Assembly: GCF_020905295.1 (NCBI RefSeq)
Contig: NZ_JAJJMM010000001.1
Span: forward strand, 3,596,001 to 3,660,000
Source: Flavobacterium piscisymbiosum
GTDB taxonomy: Bacteria; Bacteroidota; Bacteroidia; Flavobacteriales; Flavobacteriaceae
Direction: 5' to 3'
Length of the DNA: 64,000 nucleotides
Translations under genes and position numbers: made by a program
Shown: piece after piece, positions 18,137 to 26,294 of the stretch
How positions within the stretch are numbered: position 1 is the stretch's first letter
Layout of the letters: every line of letters begins with the position of its first letter
Notes under the pieces: generated by a model
The model's database searches: none
The model's input: the letters and a program-made list of their open reading frames with translations, nothing else
What the model was told of the DNA's origin: nothing

Positions 18137-18256
18137 ATGAACAATATTTTTAGAGGGTTATTGGCAGGTTACGGAGCAAAAAAATTAGGCGGAGGATGTT
18201 TTGGAACTATTATTGTTTTTATCGTTCTTTGGGTACTTTTAGGACAATGTAGTTAA
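18137..18256 (+). CDS. 39-residue single-pass membrane peptide
   Basis: This small reading frame begins ATGAACAATATT and encodes 39 residues. It has an amphipathic start MNNIFRGLLAGYGAKKLGGG, a cysteine, then a continuous hydrophobic stretch IIVFIVLWVLLG ending CS. The arrangement, with positive charges before a single helix, fits a small inner-membrane protein. It lies alone between a terminator and the DUF808 gene. I recall similar short frames in other Flavobacterium genomes, but that needs checking. No function is known to me. Confidence 0.6.
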   Translation: MNNIFRGLLAGYGAKKLGGGCFGTIIVFIVLWVLLGQCS

Positions 18257-18379
18257 TTTTAGACTAAAAAATAAACAAAAAAAGTCTTAGATTAGCGCAC
18301 ATAAATAATCAAACATGTGCATTAAATTGGATACTCAATGCCAGTGAATTACACAGTTTTTAAAACCAAATAAAATATA

Positions 18380-19267
18380 ATGGCATCAGGTTTTTTCGTA
18401 CTATTAGATGATATTGCAGCAATTATGGATGATGTTGCAGTAATGAGTAAAATTGCAGCAAAAAAAACAGCCGGAATTTTAGGCGATGATTTGGCAGTAA
18501 ATGCAGAGAAAGCTTCAGGCTTTGCGTCATCACGAGAGCTTCCGGTATTGTGGGCAATCAGTAAAGGTTCGCTCCTTAATAAAATAATTATTTTACCAAT
18601 AGCTTTTTTATTAAGTGCCTTTTTGCCAGTTGCAATCATTGTTATTCTTGTACTTGGAGGATTATTTTTGGCATACGAAGGTGCTGAAAAAATCTATGAA
18701 TTTATATTTCCACACAGTCACGAAGAATCAGCAGGTATAACAGCCGAAACTTTAACAGAAGAGGAAATTCTCGAAGCCGAAAAAGGTAAAGTAAAGTCAG
18801 CCATCATAACCGATTTTATTTTATCTGTCGAAATCGTAATCATCGCTTTGGGTACAGTAATCGATGAGCCTCTTGCGCAGCAAATCATTGTAACTTCAAT
18901 AATTGCATTAGTTGCAACTGTTGGTGTTTATGGTATTGTTGCATTGATTGTAAGAATGGATGAAGCAGGTTATAAACTTATTAAGTTTAGTAAAAACGAA
19001 AAAAGTATTTCAAAATTTATTGGTAATATACTAGTAAAAGCCCTTCCATTAGTAATTAAGAGTTTAACCGTAATTGGTACAATAGCTTTAATTCTGGTAG
19101 CAGGCGGAATCTTTGTACATTACATTCCGTTTTTTCATCATATTGTACCTACAATTAACCTTCCAACAATTCTAAAGGAATTTGTAATTGGTTTGGCATT
19201 AGGAATTGTAGTTTTAGGATTTGTAAACTTATTCAAAAAAATATTTAAAAAGAAAGAAATAGCATAA
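18380..19267 (+). CDS. DUF808 family membrane protein (YedI-like)
   Basis: The 295-residue protein begins with the DUF808 hallmark MASGFFVLLDDIAAIMDDVAVMSKIAAKKTAG (given in part) and has about six membrane helices. A central cytoplasmic loop is rich in glutamate (TEEEILEAEKGKV). The family is widespread in the inner membrane of bacteria and has no established function. It is monocistronic, with its own terminator. The signature in the first 60 residues makes the family call secure. Confidence 0.88.
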   Translation: MASGFFVLLDDIAAIMDDVAVMSKIAAKKTAGILGDDLAVNAEKASGFASSRELPVLWAISKGSLLNKIIILPIAFLLSAFLPVAIIVILVLGGLFLAYEGAEKIYEFIFPHSHEESAGITAETLTEEEILEAEKGKVKSAIITDFILSVEIVIIALGTVIDEPLAQQIIVTSIIALVATVGVYGIVALIVRMDEAGYKLIKFSKNEKSISKFIGNILVKALPLVIKSLTVIGTIALILVAGGIFVHYIPFFHHIVPTINLPTILKEFVIGLALGIVVLGFVNLFKKIFKKKEIA

Positions 19268-19290
19268 CAACTACTACATATATAAATATC

Positions 19291-19322
19291 AAAACACTGG
19301 TCGAAAGGCTGGTGTTTTTTTT
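19291..19322 (+). terminator. DUF808 terminator with GAAA tetraloop
   Basis: AAACACTGGTC faces GGCTGGTGTTT around a GAAA loop and a T-run follows. The core is the same as in the clpB terminator at 16269. Confidence 0.88.
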
Positions 19323-19603
19323 TGGAGCAAAGCCATCATTTTCAATAGACCAATTGTCCCGCTATCCACTATATCTTTTTACCCGTTAAAAAACGGCTAA
19401 AAAGGATACCGTTCCTATCGGGGCTAAACCAGAAATTTTAATTTTCATAAGAAATAACTGTTGTTTGGTGAGTTTTTTTATTTGTTTAAGTTTTTGATTT
19501 TCATTTGTTTAATGTTTTTAGGCGATTATTTAACAAATTAATAAAGCAACCAATGCAACTCTTTTGCATCTTCATAGTAATTAACAATTAATTATTATTT
19601 TAT
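19323..19603. other. Intergenic region before the lipoprotein gene
   Basis: This A+T-rich stretch contains a phrase CCCGTTAAAAAACGG at about 19381-19395 and a fragment CCTATCGGGG at about 19416 that resembles half of the CCCGATAGCTATCGGGA palindrome. No gene or convincing promoter was seen. Confidence 0.4.
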
Positions 19604-20014
19604 ATGAAAAATTTTAAATTTAAATCCGTTCTTGTAGTATTATTTTTAGCAACAGCATTAATTTCTTGCAGTAATGATGATGATAAACCAGGACCGAATC
19701 CAGCTGTAAGAATAGCATCTGTAACAGCAATAGATGGTCCAGCAACAGGAAAAGTAAATGAAGAATTGAGTTATGATATTAGTTTTGTAGGAGACAACGC
19801 TTGTGCAGAATTCAGTCAATTTAGTGAAATAATCATTGAGGATGTAAGAGGTTTACAAGTTGAAGTAAAATACCCATCAGAAGTTTGTACACTACAAGTT
19901 CCTGATCCTAAGAAAACAGTTTACAAATTTAAATCAGCAGTAAAAGGAACTTTTGAATTCAAATTCAAAAAGTCAGATAAGGAATTCATAACGAAAAAAG
20001 TAGTTATTGAATAA
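19604..20014 (+). CDS. Hypothetical lipoprotein
   Basis: This 136-residue protein has a lipoprotein signal ending ALISC with the lipidation cysteine at residue 22, followed by the acidic SNDDDKPGPNP stretch that in Bacteroidota often marks surface-exposed lipoproteins. The remainder (about 35-136) looks like a beta-sandwich domain with two cysteines (CAEF, CTLQ). I do not recognise the family. Its last codons and terminator are duplicated about 3.5 kb downstream, after the 1084-residue gene. Confidence 0.72.
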   Translation: MKNFKFKSVLVVLFLATALISCSNDDDKPGPNPAVRIASVTAIDGPATGKVNEELSYDISFVGDNACAEFSQFSEIIIEDVRGLQVEVKYPSEVCTLQVPDPKKTVYKFKSAVKGTFEFKFKKSDKEFITKKVVIE

Positions 20015-20090
20015 TTAGGTTATTTATAGATAAATTTTTGGTCAGAAACCATTTTGCAAATGTTTGAAATATTTGTAGAATGGTTTTTTT
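19994..20090 (+). repeat. Gene-end repeat, upstream copy (with terminator)
   Basis: This stretch covers the last codons of the lipoprotein gene, its stop and a terminator (AAACCATT at 20046-20053 facing AATGGTTT at 20079-20086, then a long T-run). A close copy lies at 23525-23616. The two flank the 1084-residue gene in direct orientation. Confidence 0.8.
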
Positions 20091-20226
20091 TTTTTTAAAC
20101 TAGGTTATATAGTAAAAAAATAAATTTTAAAATTGATTTAAATATTGTTTTTTGTGAGAAATAGTAGTTAATTTGACGCGACTTTAACATTATTAATTGC
20201 TTGTCTCTTAAACCATATTCTATTTT

Positions 20227-23200
20227 ATGATAAAAACTTTACGCCTCTGCTTAATTGCATTTTTTTCTTTTTTTTGTTTAATACCAAATGTGATTTCCCA
20301 AAATAATTGGCAATTATTGAATCCTGCACCTACTCCTAATTTAGGCAAAGAAATTAAATTTGTTTCTGAAAGTACTGGTTATATTATAAACAAGAATGAA
20401 ATATTAGAGACTATTGATTCAGGAGTAACCTGGAAAAAAAAGCAAAATATTAATAGTGGAAATGATTTAAAATTCTTTAATAATATAGGTTACATAGTTG
20501 GTAATTCAGGCTACATATTAAAATCTATTGATTCCGGTACTTCATGGACGCAAGTAAATGCAGGTTTTGTATCCAACTTTAATTCTGTAACTATAGTAAA
20601 TGAAACAACAGTAGTTATTTCAAGCTCAAATACAATCATCAAATCATTAGATGGAGGAAATACTTGGCTAAGTTTAAACGTGCCTAATGCTATTGTGAAT
20701 AAATCTTTTTTCACAACACCTTTAATTGGACATGCAGCTTGTAAAAACGGGAAAATGTTAAAAACAATTGATGGAGGAGTTAATTGGTATGCTACAATGA
20801 CTTCAAATGTCATACCGTCTGATTTTTTTACGATTTACTTTATAAATGAGAATATTGGTTTTGCATCTCGCCAACATAGTGAACTCTATAAAACAATTGA
20901 TGGGGGAGAAACCTGGACAGAAATTCCAAATATTTCTGATTCTCTATTTGCTTTTTCATTTTTAAATGAAAATATTGGCTATGCATCAGGAGAGAACGGA
21001 GTAATTCTTAAAACGATAAACGGTGGTCTTACTTGGAATTCCGCTGGTTTTCAAGTCGGACGTGTTCTTTATACTGATATTTATGGCATACATTTCTTAG
21101 ATAATAACAGAGGATTTGCAACCGGTGCCTCAGGCAGAATTATAAAAACAATTGATGGAGGTAAAACATGGACTGGAAATTCTCCTACTTACAATAATAT
21201 AAAAAAAATACAATTTAAAACAAATGAAATAGGTTTTGCTCTGGCGGGTAATTCATTTTTTAAAACAACAGATTCAGGTGCAAGCTGGAATATAATTGGT
21301 TCAGTAGATGATTATAAATATTCCTTAATGAAATCTTTTTATTTTTTTAATGAAAACCTTGGTTATGCAAGTTCCGAAAGTGGTCATGTCTTAAAAACAA
21401 TAGATGGAGGCGTTACATGGAATGCACTAAATAACGGGTTTGCACTTCTTTCTGAAGGAATTAACTCAATATCAGTTCTTAATGAAAATACAGTTGTGAT
21501 TTCGGGTGGATATAATACGCCAAAAACATTAAAAACTGTAGATGGGGGGAATACTTGGATTAATATTTCGAATTATAATTTTTCCAAAATGCAATTTTTA
21601 GATGAAATGGTTGGTTATGCACATGACTCTTATAAAAGGTTTTATAAAACAATTGATGGAGGAATTACATGGCAATTGATGTTTACCGCTCAGGAATATA
21701 TAAATTCTATAGATTTTGTAGATAAAGACAATGGCTATCTGATAGGCTATAATGGTTTAATTCTTAAAACAAATAATGGCGGAGTAGATTGGATAAGGCT
21801 TAAATGTCCCTATGAAAATTATAGCTCTGTTAAATTTTATTCTAAAAATGTAGGATATGTTTTTAGTGAATACGATTTGTTGTATAAAACTGAAAATGGA
21901 GGAAGTAGTTGGATTAATATATTTAATTTACCTTCAGCTTTACCTAGTAACAGTATTTCAATTTCCGGAAAAGATATCTATTTAGCAGGTGAAGGTGGAC
22001 AAATTTTAAAAAGTAGTATTGATTTTAAATCATTTACTATGCAATTAAATCCAGCGCAAAATATTCTTAGCCAAAGTGCTGTTCTATCTGGTAACGTAAC
22101 TGTTAATGAAGGTGTTTTAGATAAGGTTGAGATTGAATATTTTAAGTCAGGATCTAAACTAAATACTGCAACTTTATCAAATTCAATAAATACTAACTCT
22201 TCATTAGTTTTTTCATTTTCTTTAATTAATCTTGATCCTAATTCAACGTACTATTATAGAATTGTTGCTACGCGCGATAATCAGCTCTATTTAAGTGAAC
22301 TAAAATCTTTTACTACAAGTGAAGATTATTTGATAAAATTAAATACCATTAGTAATATTTCCTCAACCAAAGCAATAATTAATGGAAGCATAACATCTAA
22401 CCAATATGATATTGATGGAATAGAATTTCAATATAGTACCGAAGAAAATTTTTCAAAATACAGCATTCTCAAGAGTAATATTATTATTAAAGGAAATACT
22501 ACTGAAGATATAAATGGCATTTTGACAGATTTAAAGCCTAAAACTCGTTACTATGTGAGACTTAGAGCGAAATATGAAGGAAAAGAAGTTTACAGTGAAA
22601 TTAATTCTTTTGTAACTCAATCAGAATATGAGATAAACCTATATTTTCCCGATATAGTAGATAATGATGTATCGCTATCTGCTTACATTATTTCTAAAAG
22701 TAATACTATAAGCAATATAGTATATGAATATGGAATTTTAAACTATGATAATAGTATAGCTATCAATGAGCAATTTTTAGCTGGATCCGCCAAATTTGTA
22801 AAAGTACAATTAACGAACTTAGATCCTGATAAAGTATATTTTTATCGCATAAAAGCACTAAATGGATCAAATGTTATTTATAGCATGAGTGCGATTTTTA
22901 ATACTTCTAAACAACCACTTTTTAAAGTAGGGGATGTATTTGAAAATGATAACTCCATTAAGTTAACAGGATATTTAAATACTACAGGAGGAAGTGCTAT
23001 AACAGATATTGATTTTGAATATGGACTAACACCAGATTTTGGGTCAACCATTAGCAGTAATATTAGTGATACTTACGGAAATGGTACATTTTCATTAAAC
23101 GCAGTTTTAAATAATCCTTTAAAAGGTGTAACATATTATTATCGCCTTAAAGGTCTGGATCAGAATAATAATCCATTGTATTCAGATATATCATCTTTTA

Positions 23201-23481
23201 CTACTAAGTCTTTAGGAATTAATACTCCAGATTTTAATAAGAGCATTTCTCTATATCCTAATCCCACTAATGGGCTTATAAATTTTATTGTACCTGAGAA
23301 TAAAAATGTTAATTCAATTTTAGTTAATGACGAATTAGGAAGGATAATTAATTATGGAAATAGCGTAAAAACAGGAGATCTTCAAAATATTGATCTTTCA
23401 GGAAAATCTACAGGTGTATATTACATTAAAATCATAATGGACGATAATTCGATAATCAATAAAAAGGTAATACTTAAATAA
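20227..23481 (+). CDS. Large secreted beta-propeller/fibronectin-like surface protein with type IX sorting domain
   Basis: The 1084-residue protein has a signal peptide (about 1-25). It then has about thirteen copies of a YCF48/BNR-like repeat (KTIDGGxTW and variants, residues 30-610) that should form one or two beta-propellers. Several fibronectin-III-like units follow (about 615-1005, each with a YYYRI/YYYRL strand), then a C-terminal type IX sorting domain starting SLYPNPTNGLI. It is probably exported and attached to the cell surface and may act as an adhesin or a scaffold. It is flanked by a duplicated gene end, a sign of local rearrangement. Its base composition is more A+T-rich than the metabolic genes. 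Confidence 0.85.
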   Translation: MIKTLRLCLIAFFSFFCLIPNVISQNNWQLLNPAPTPNLGKEIKFVSESTGYIINKNEILETIDSGVTWKKKQNINSGNDLKFFNNIGYIVGNSGYILKSIDSGTSWTQVNAGFVSNFNSVTIVNETTVVISSSNTIIKSLDGGNTWLSLNVPNAIVNKSFFTTPLIGHAACKNGKMLKTIDGGVNWYATMTSNVIPSDFFTIYFINENIGFASRQHSELYKTIDGGETWTEIPNISDSLFAFSFLNENIGYASGENGVILKTINGGLTWNSAGFQVGRVLYTDIYGIHFLDNNRGFATGASGRIIKTIDGGKTWTGNSPTYNNIKKIQFKTNEIGFALAGNSFFKTTDSGASWNIIGSVDDYKYSLMKSFYFFNENLGYASSESGHVLKTIDGGVTWNALNNGFALLSEGINSISVLNENTVVISGGYNTPKTLKTVDGGNTWINISNYNFSKMQFLDEMVGYAHDSYKRFYKTIDGGITWQLMFTAQEYINSIDFVDKDNGYLIGYNGLILKTNNGGVDWIRLKCPYENYSSVKFYSKNVGYVFSEYDLLYKTENGGSSWINIFNLPSALPSNSISISGKDIYLAGEGGQILKSSIDFKSFTMQLNPAQNILSQSAVLSGNVTVNEGVLDKVEIEYFKSGSKLNTATLSNSINTNSSLVFSFSLINLDPNSTYYYRIVATRDNQLYLSELKSFTTSEDYLIKLNTISNISSTKAIINGSITSNQYDIDGIEFQYSTEENFSKYSILKSNIIIKGNTTEDINGILTDLKPKTRYYVRLRAKYEGKEVYSEINSFVTQSEYEINLYFPDIVDNDVSLSAYIISKSNTISNIVYEYGILNYDNSIAINEQFLAGSAKFVKVQLTNLDPDKVYFYRIKALNGSNVIYSMSAIFNTSKQPLFKVGDVFENDNSIKLTGYLNTTGGSAITDIDFEYGLTPDFGSTISSNISDTYGNGTFSLNAVLNNPLKGVTYYYRLKGLDQNNNPLYSDISSFTTKSLGINTPDFNKSISLYPNPTNGLINFIVPENKNVNSILVNDELGRIINYGNSVKTGDLQNIDLSGKSTGVYYIKIIMDDNSIINKKVILK

Positions 23482-23524
23482 AAATATCTTAGTGTAGTGA
23501 TCTAAATTAAAACAGCGAAAATAG

Positions 23525-23616
23525 CAAAAAGTGGTTATTGAATAATTAGGTTACTTAGATAAAATTTTGGTGAGAAAACCATTTTACAAATATTTGTAGA
23601 ATGGTTTTCTTTTTTA
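23525..23616 (+). repeat. Gene-end repeat, downstream copy (relic of a second lipoprotein gene)
   Basis: This copy repeats the 3' end at 19994-20090. In the matching frame it still reads KVVIE and a stop at 23543-23545, and the terminator stem AAACCATT/AATGGTTT is kept. An in-frame TAG just upstream shows it is not part of a gene today. It probably also ends transcripts of the 1084-residue gene. Confidence 0.78.
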
Positions 23617-23744
23617 TGAAAGTCTCGTTATGATTGAGAATATAAATCCGGTGAAATTAAAAAGAAATAAATTTTGTGTTTTATGACTTAGGAAGCAAAC
23701 ATCAAGACTCATTATTTGGCTAACTTTTCGGTTAATAACAACCC

Positions 23745-23775
23745 TTTGCCATTCCTTTAAAAATTACTATTTTTG
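23745..23775 (+). promoter_or_regulatory. Consensus promoter of aguB
   Basis: TTTG at 23745-23748, a 19-base spacer and TATTTTTG at 23768-23775 match the Bacteroidota consensus exactly. RNA would start about 10-15 bases before the ATG at 23794. Confidence 0.8.
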
Positions 23776-23793
23776 CACTCTAAATTTTATGTC

Positions 23794-24681
23794 ATGCCGA
23801 AAAGAAAATATAAAATAGCCGTTATCCAGTTAAATCTGAACGACGTTGCCGAAAATAATCTTAAAAAATGTATCAGCTGGGTAAAAGATGCTGCCAATAA
23901 AGGGGCAGAAGTAATCTTGTTACCTGAATTATATAGCAGTCATTATTTTTGCCAAAGCGAAGATGTAGACAATTTTGCATTAGCAGAACCACTTTACAGT
24001 ACTTCATTTATTGCTTTTAGCGAATTGGCAAAAGAATTGGGCGTAGTAATTATTGTTCCTTTCTTCGAAAAAAGAATGGCTGGAATTTATCATAATAGCG
24101 CTTACATCATTGATACTGACGGAACAGAAGCTGGATTATACCGTAAAATGCACATTCCGGATGATCCACATTTCTACGAGAAATTCTATTTTACACCGGG
24201 AGATTTAGGTTTTCAGGCAATTGAAACTAAAAAAGGAAAAATTGGGACCCTTATTTGTTGGGATCAATGGTATCCGGAAGCAGCACGTATTACAGCTTTA
24301 AAAGGAGCAGAGGTATTGTTTTATCCAACTGCAATTGGATGGCATCCTAAAGAAAAAGAGCAATATGGAGAAAACCAATACGGGGCCTGGATGAACGTAA
24401 TGAAAGGTCACGCTGTAGCAAACGGAGTTTTTGTTGCTGCTGCAAACAGAATTGGATTAGAAAAATATATCGAAGGAACAGAAGGAATTCAGTTTTGGGG
24501 AGCATCATTTATTGCAGGACCACAAGGCGAGATTTTAGCTCAGGCTTCTCACGATCAGGAAGAAATTCTAATTGCTGAGGTTGATTTGGATCTTCAGGAA
24601 AATGTACGTCAGAACTGGCCATTTTTTAGAGACAGAAGAATCGATGCTTTTGGCGATATCACAAAAAGAGCAATTGACTAA
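23794..24681 (+). CDS. aguB: N-carbamoylputrescine amidohydrolase AguB
   Basis: AguB hydrolyses N-carbamoylputrescine to putrescine, ammonia and carbon dioxide, the last step of the agmatine route. The 295-residue nitrilase-fold enzyme shows the catalytic triad Glu45 (LLPELYSSHYF), Lys118 (YRKMHIPDDP) and Cys155 (LICWDQWYPEA). I use the ATG at 23794, because an in-frame TTG at 23773 overlaps the promoter's -7 box. Its partner aguA lies about 3.3 kb downstream, separated by two unrelated genes on the other strand. Confidence 0.92.
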   Translation: MPKRKYKIAVIQLNLNDVAENNLKKCISWVKDAANKGAEVILLPELYSSHYFCQSEDVDNFALAEPLYSTSFIAFSELAKELGVVIIVPFFEKRMAGIYHNSAYIIDTDGTEAGLYRKMHIPDDPHFYEKFYFTPGDLGFQAIETKKGKIGTLICWDQWYPEAARITALKGAEVLFYPTAIGWHPKEKEQYGENQYGAWMNVMKGHAVANGVFVAAANRIGLEKYIEGTEGIQFWGASFIAGPQGEILAQASHDQEEILIAEVDLDLQENVRQNWPFFRDRRIDAFGDITKRAID

Positions 24682-24702
24682 TTCAGTTAATTAAAATAAA
24701 AC

Positions 24703-24736
24703 AAAAAGGACGAAATGTAGATTTCGTCCTTTTTTT
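24703..24736 (+). terminator. aguB terminator
   Basis: A 14-base perfect stem, 24703-24716 with 24721-24734, closes a four-base loop and is followed by T residues. Confidence 0.9.
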
Positions 24737-24754
24737 TATTCTTATAAAAACAAA

Positions 24755-24791
24755 AAAAATCCGCTTCAGAATATTCCGAAGCGGATTTTTA
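24755..24791 (-). terminator. OmpA-gene terminator
   Basis: AAAAATCCGCTTC faces GAAGCGGATTTTT, so on the minus strand the stem is followed by a T-run. Confidence 0.85.
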
Positions 24792-24807
24792 GAAATATAT
24801 AATAAGA

Positions 24808-26073
24808 TTATTTTACTTTAAAAGTAACTCTTCTTACGATTTGACGAGCTTCTTTAGAATTTTTATTCACAGAAGTATCTTCACCATTAGCAATTACATT
24901 TAATCTTGAAGCATCAATTCCAGCATTTTCAGCTACTTTTTTCACAGCTTCAGCTCTTTTTCTTGATAATTCAGTGTTGTAGCTTGAACTTCCAATTTCG
25001 TCAGCATATCCTACGATATCAGCAGATTTTCCTGGATTGTTTTTCAAGTATTTCACTAAGAAGTCAACACCAGATAAAGAAGCATTTGTTGGTTTAGATG
25101 AGTTAAAGTCAAAGTATACATTAACATAACCTCCGTTGATCAATTCTTCAACAGTATTGTTTGTTGCAGTTTGACTACCTTGTCTAACATAAGTTTTGTC
25201 TAGGTAACTTTCTAATTCATCCGGAACACCATTTTGGTTGGTATCAATAGATTGTCCTTTAGTATTTACAGCAACTCCAGAAACAGTATTAGGTTCTAAA
25301 TCGTATAAATCAGCAACACCATCTTTATCAGTGTCAATAAGACCAGTTTCGATAGTTGTAACTCTGTTTTCTAATTGGTTTAATCTTTCATTTTCTTCAG
25401 AATACCAGTCAGCATGTTTCTCGTTTTTACCTAGGTAAAAAGTCAAACCAATAGAAGCATTTAATAATACACCATCTAATGAACCTGTAGTTGGAACTCC
25501 GTGACCATCAAAGTTGTGATTTTGTCTTCCGTTAACGATACCTGTAAGATCTCCTGTCAAAGCGACTCTGTTACTTAATCTAACTTGTCCTGTTAATCCC
25601 ATGATTCCATGAGCCATGTAATCTTTTCCGTCAAAACCATCATCATTACTTAATTGAGAAACACCAAAACCACCATGTGCTAATAAACCAAAAGTGTTTG
25701 TCCAGGTTTCAAAGTTCAAAGCTCTACCAAGGTTAATTACCCCTTGTAAACTTGCTCTGTAATACTTGCTGTCGAATTCAGGCGTGTCATCGCGTTCCTG
25801 AAACTGATCATATCCAACATCCAGTTTCAAACCAAATTTAGGATTAAACATATATCTTACACCTAAATCTGCGTGAAACGGACTAACAGTTTCTGTAGAA
25901 TAACCTGGAGTTATTGCTCTAAGAGGTTTGTTTAAACCACCATTTAATTCTAAAGACCATTTATTGTAAGCAGGTTTTTCAATTGTAGGTTGAGCTGATG
26001 TCGTTGCCATATTTTGTGCACCCGCAGCAATTGTTAATAGTAAAAGTGATACTGAAGCTAATTTCTTTTTCAT
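24808..26073 (-). CDS. OmpA family outer-membrane porin/peptidoglycan anchor
   Basis: From the ATG at 26073 the protein has 421 residues; an in-frame TTG three codons earlier is not needed. It has a signal peptide (about 1-20), a membrane beta-barrel (about 35-215), a short heptad-like linker (ENERLNQLENRVTTIE) and a calcium-binding thrombospondin-type-3 repeat (DTDKDGVADLYD). The C-terminal OmpA domain reads VYFDFNSSKPTNAS to RRVTFKVK and binds peptidoglycan. It therefore links the outer membrane to the cell wall. The gene is transcribed alone; a -7 box TAATTTTG lies at 26134-26141 on the minus strand. Confidence 0.92.
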   Translation of the reverse strand: MKKKLASVSLLLLTIAAGAQNMATTSAQPTIEKPAYNKWSLELNGGLNKPLRAITPGYSTETVSPFHADLGVRYMFNPKFGLKLDVGYDQFQERDDTPEFDSKYYRASLQGVINLGRALNFETWTNTFGLLAHGGFGVSQLSNDDGFDGKDYMAHGIMGLTGQVRLSNRVALTGDLTGIVNGRQNHNFDGHGVPTTGSLDGVLLNASIGLTFYLGKNEKHADWYSEENERLNQLENRVTTIETGLIDTDKDGVADLYDLEPNTVSGVAVNTKGQSIDTNQNGVPDELESYLDKTYVRQGSQTATNNTVEELINGGYVNVYFDFNSSKPTNASLSGVDFLVKYLKNNPGKSADIVGYADEIGSSSYNTELSRKRAEAVKKVAENAGIDASRLNVIANGEDTSVNKNSKEARQIVRRVTFKVK

Positions 26074-26133
26074 GATATCCAAATTTTAATTTAATTGTGA
26101 TTATTAAGAGTTTTTCGTTTTAAACTCCTGGAC

Positions 26134-26141
26134 AAAATTAT
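26134..26141 (-). promoter_or_regulatory. -7 promoter element of the OmpA gene
   Basis: The minus strand reads TAATTTTG, about 60 bases upstream of the ATG. No matching -33 TTG was found. Confidence 0.45.
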
Positions 26142-26240
26142 ATCAGGAACTTCAGAATGTGTTCTATTTGGTCTTACATAATTCCCACCTTTTGGGTTTT
26201 ATTTATGTAAATAAGTTAAAAGAATCAGAATTTTGGAACA

Positions 26241-26276
26241 AAAAGAGGAGCTAAATTTATATTTAGCTCCTCTTTT
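26241..26276 (-). terminator. Terminator of the choice-of-anchor I gene
   Basis: A 16-base perfect stem, 26241-26256 with 26261-26276, has a four-base loop and T/A runs on both outer sides. Confidence 0.9.
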
Positions 26277-26294
26277 AAATTGTAAATGTGAAAG

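Noticed and set aside
20227..23481. Photosystem II assembly factor.
   Set aside because: The repeats resemble YCF48, but the signal peptide, fibronectin-like units and type IX sorting domain mark a surface protein.
23773..23793. TTG start for aguB.
   Set aside because: It overlaps the -7 box of an exact-consensus promoter, so it could not be in the message.
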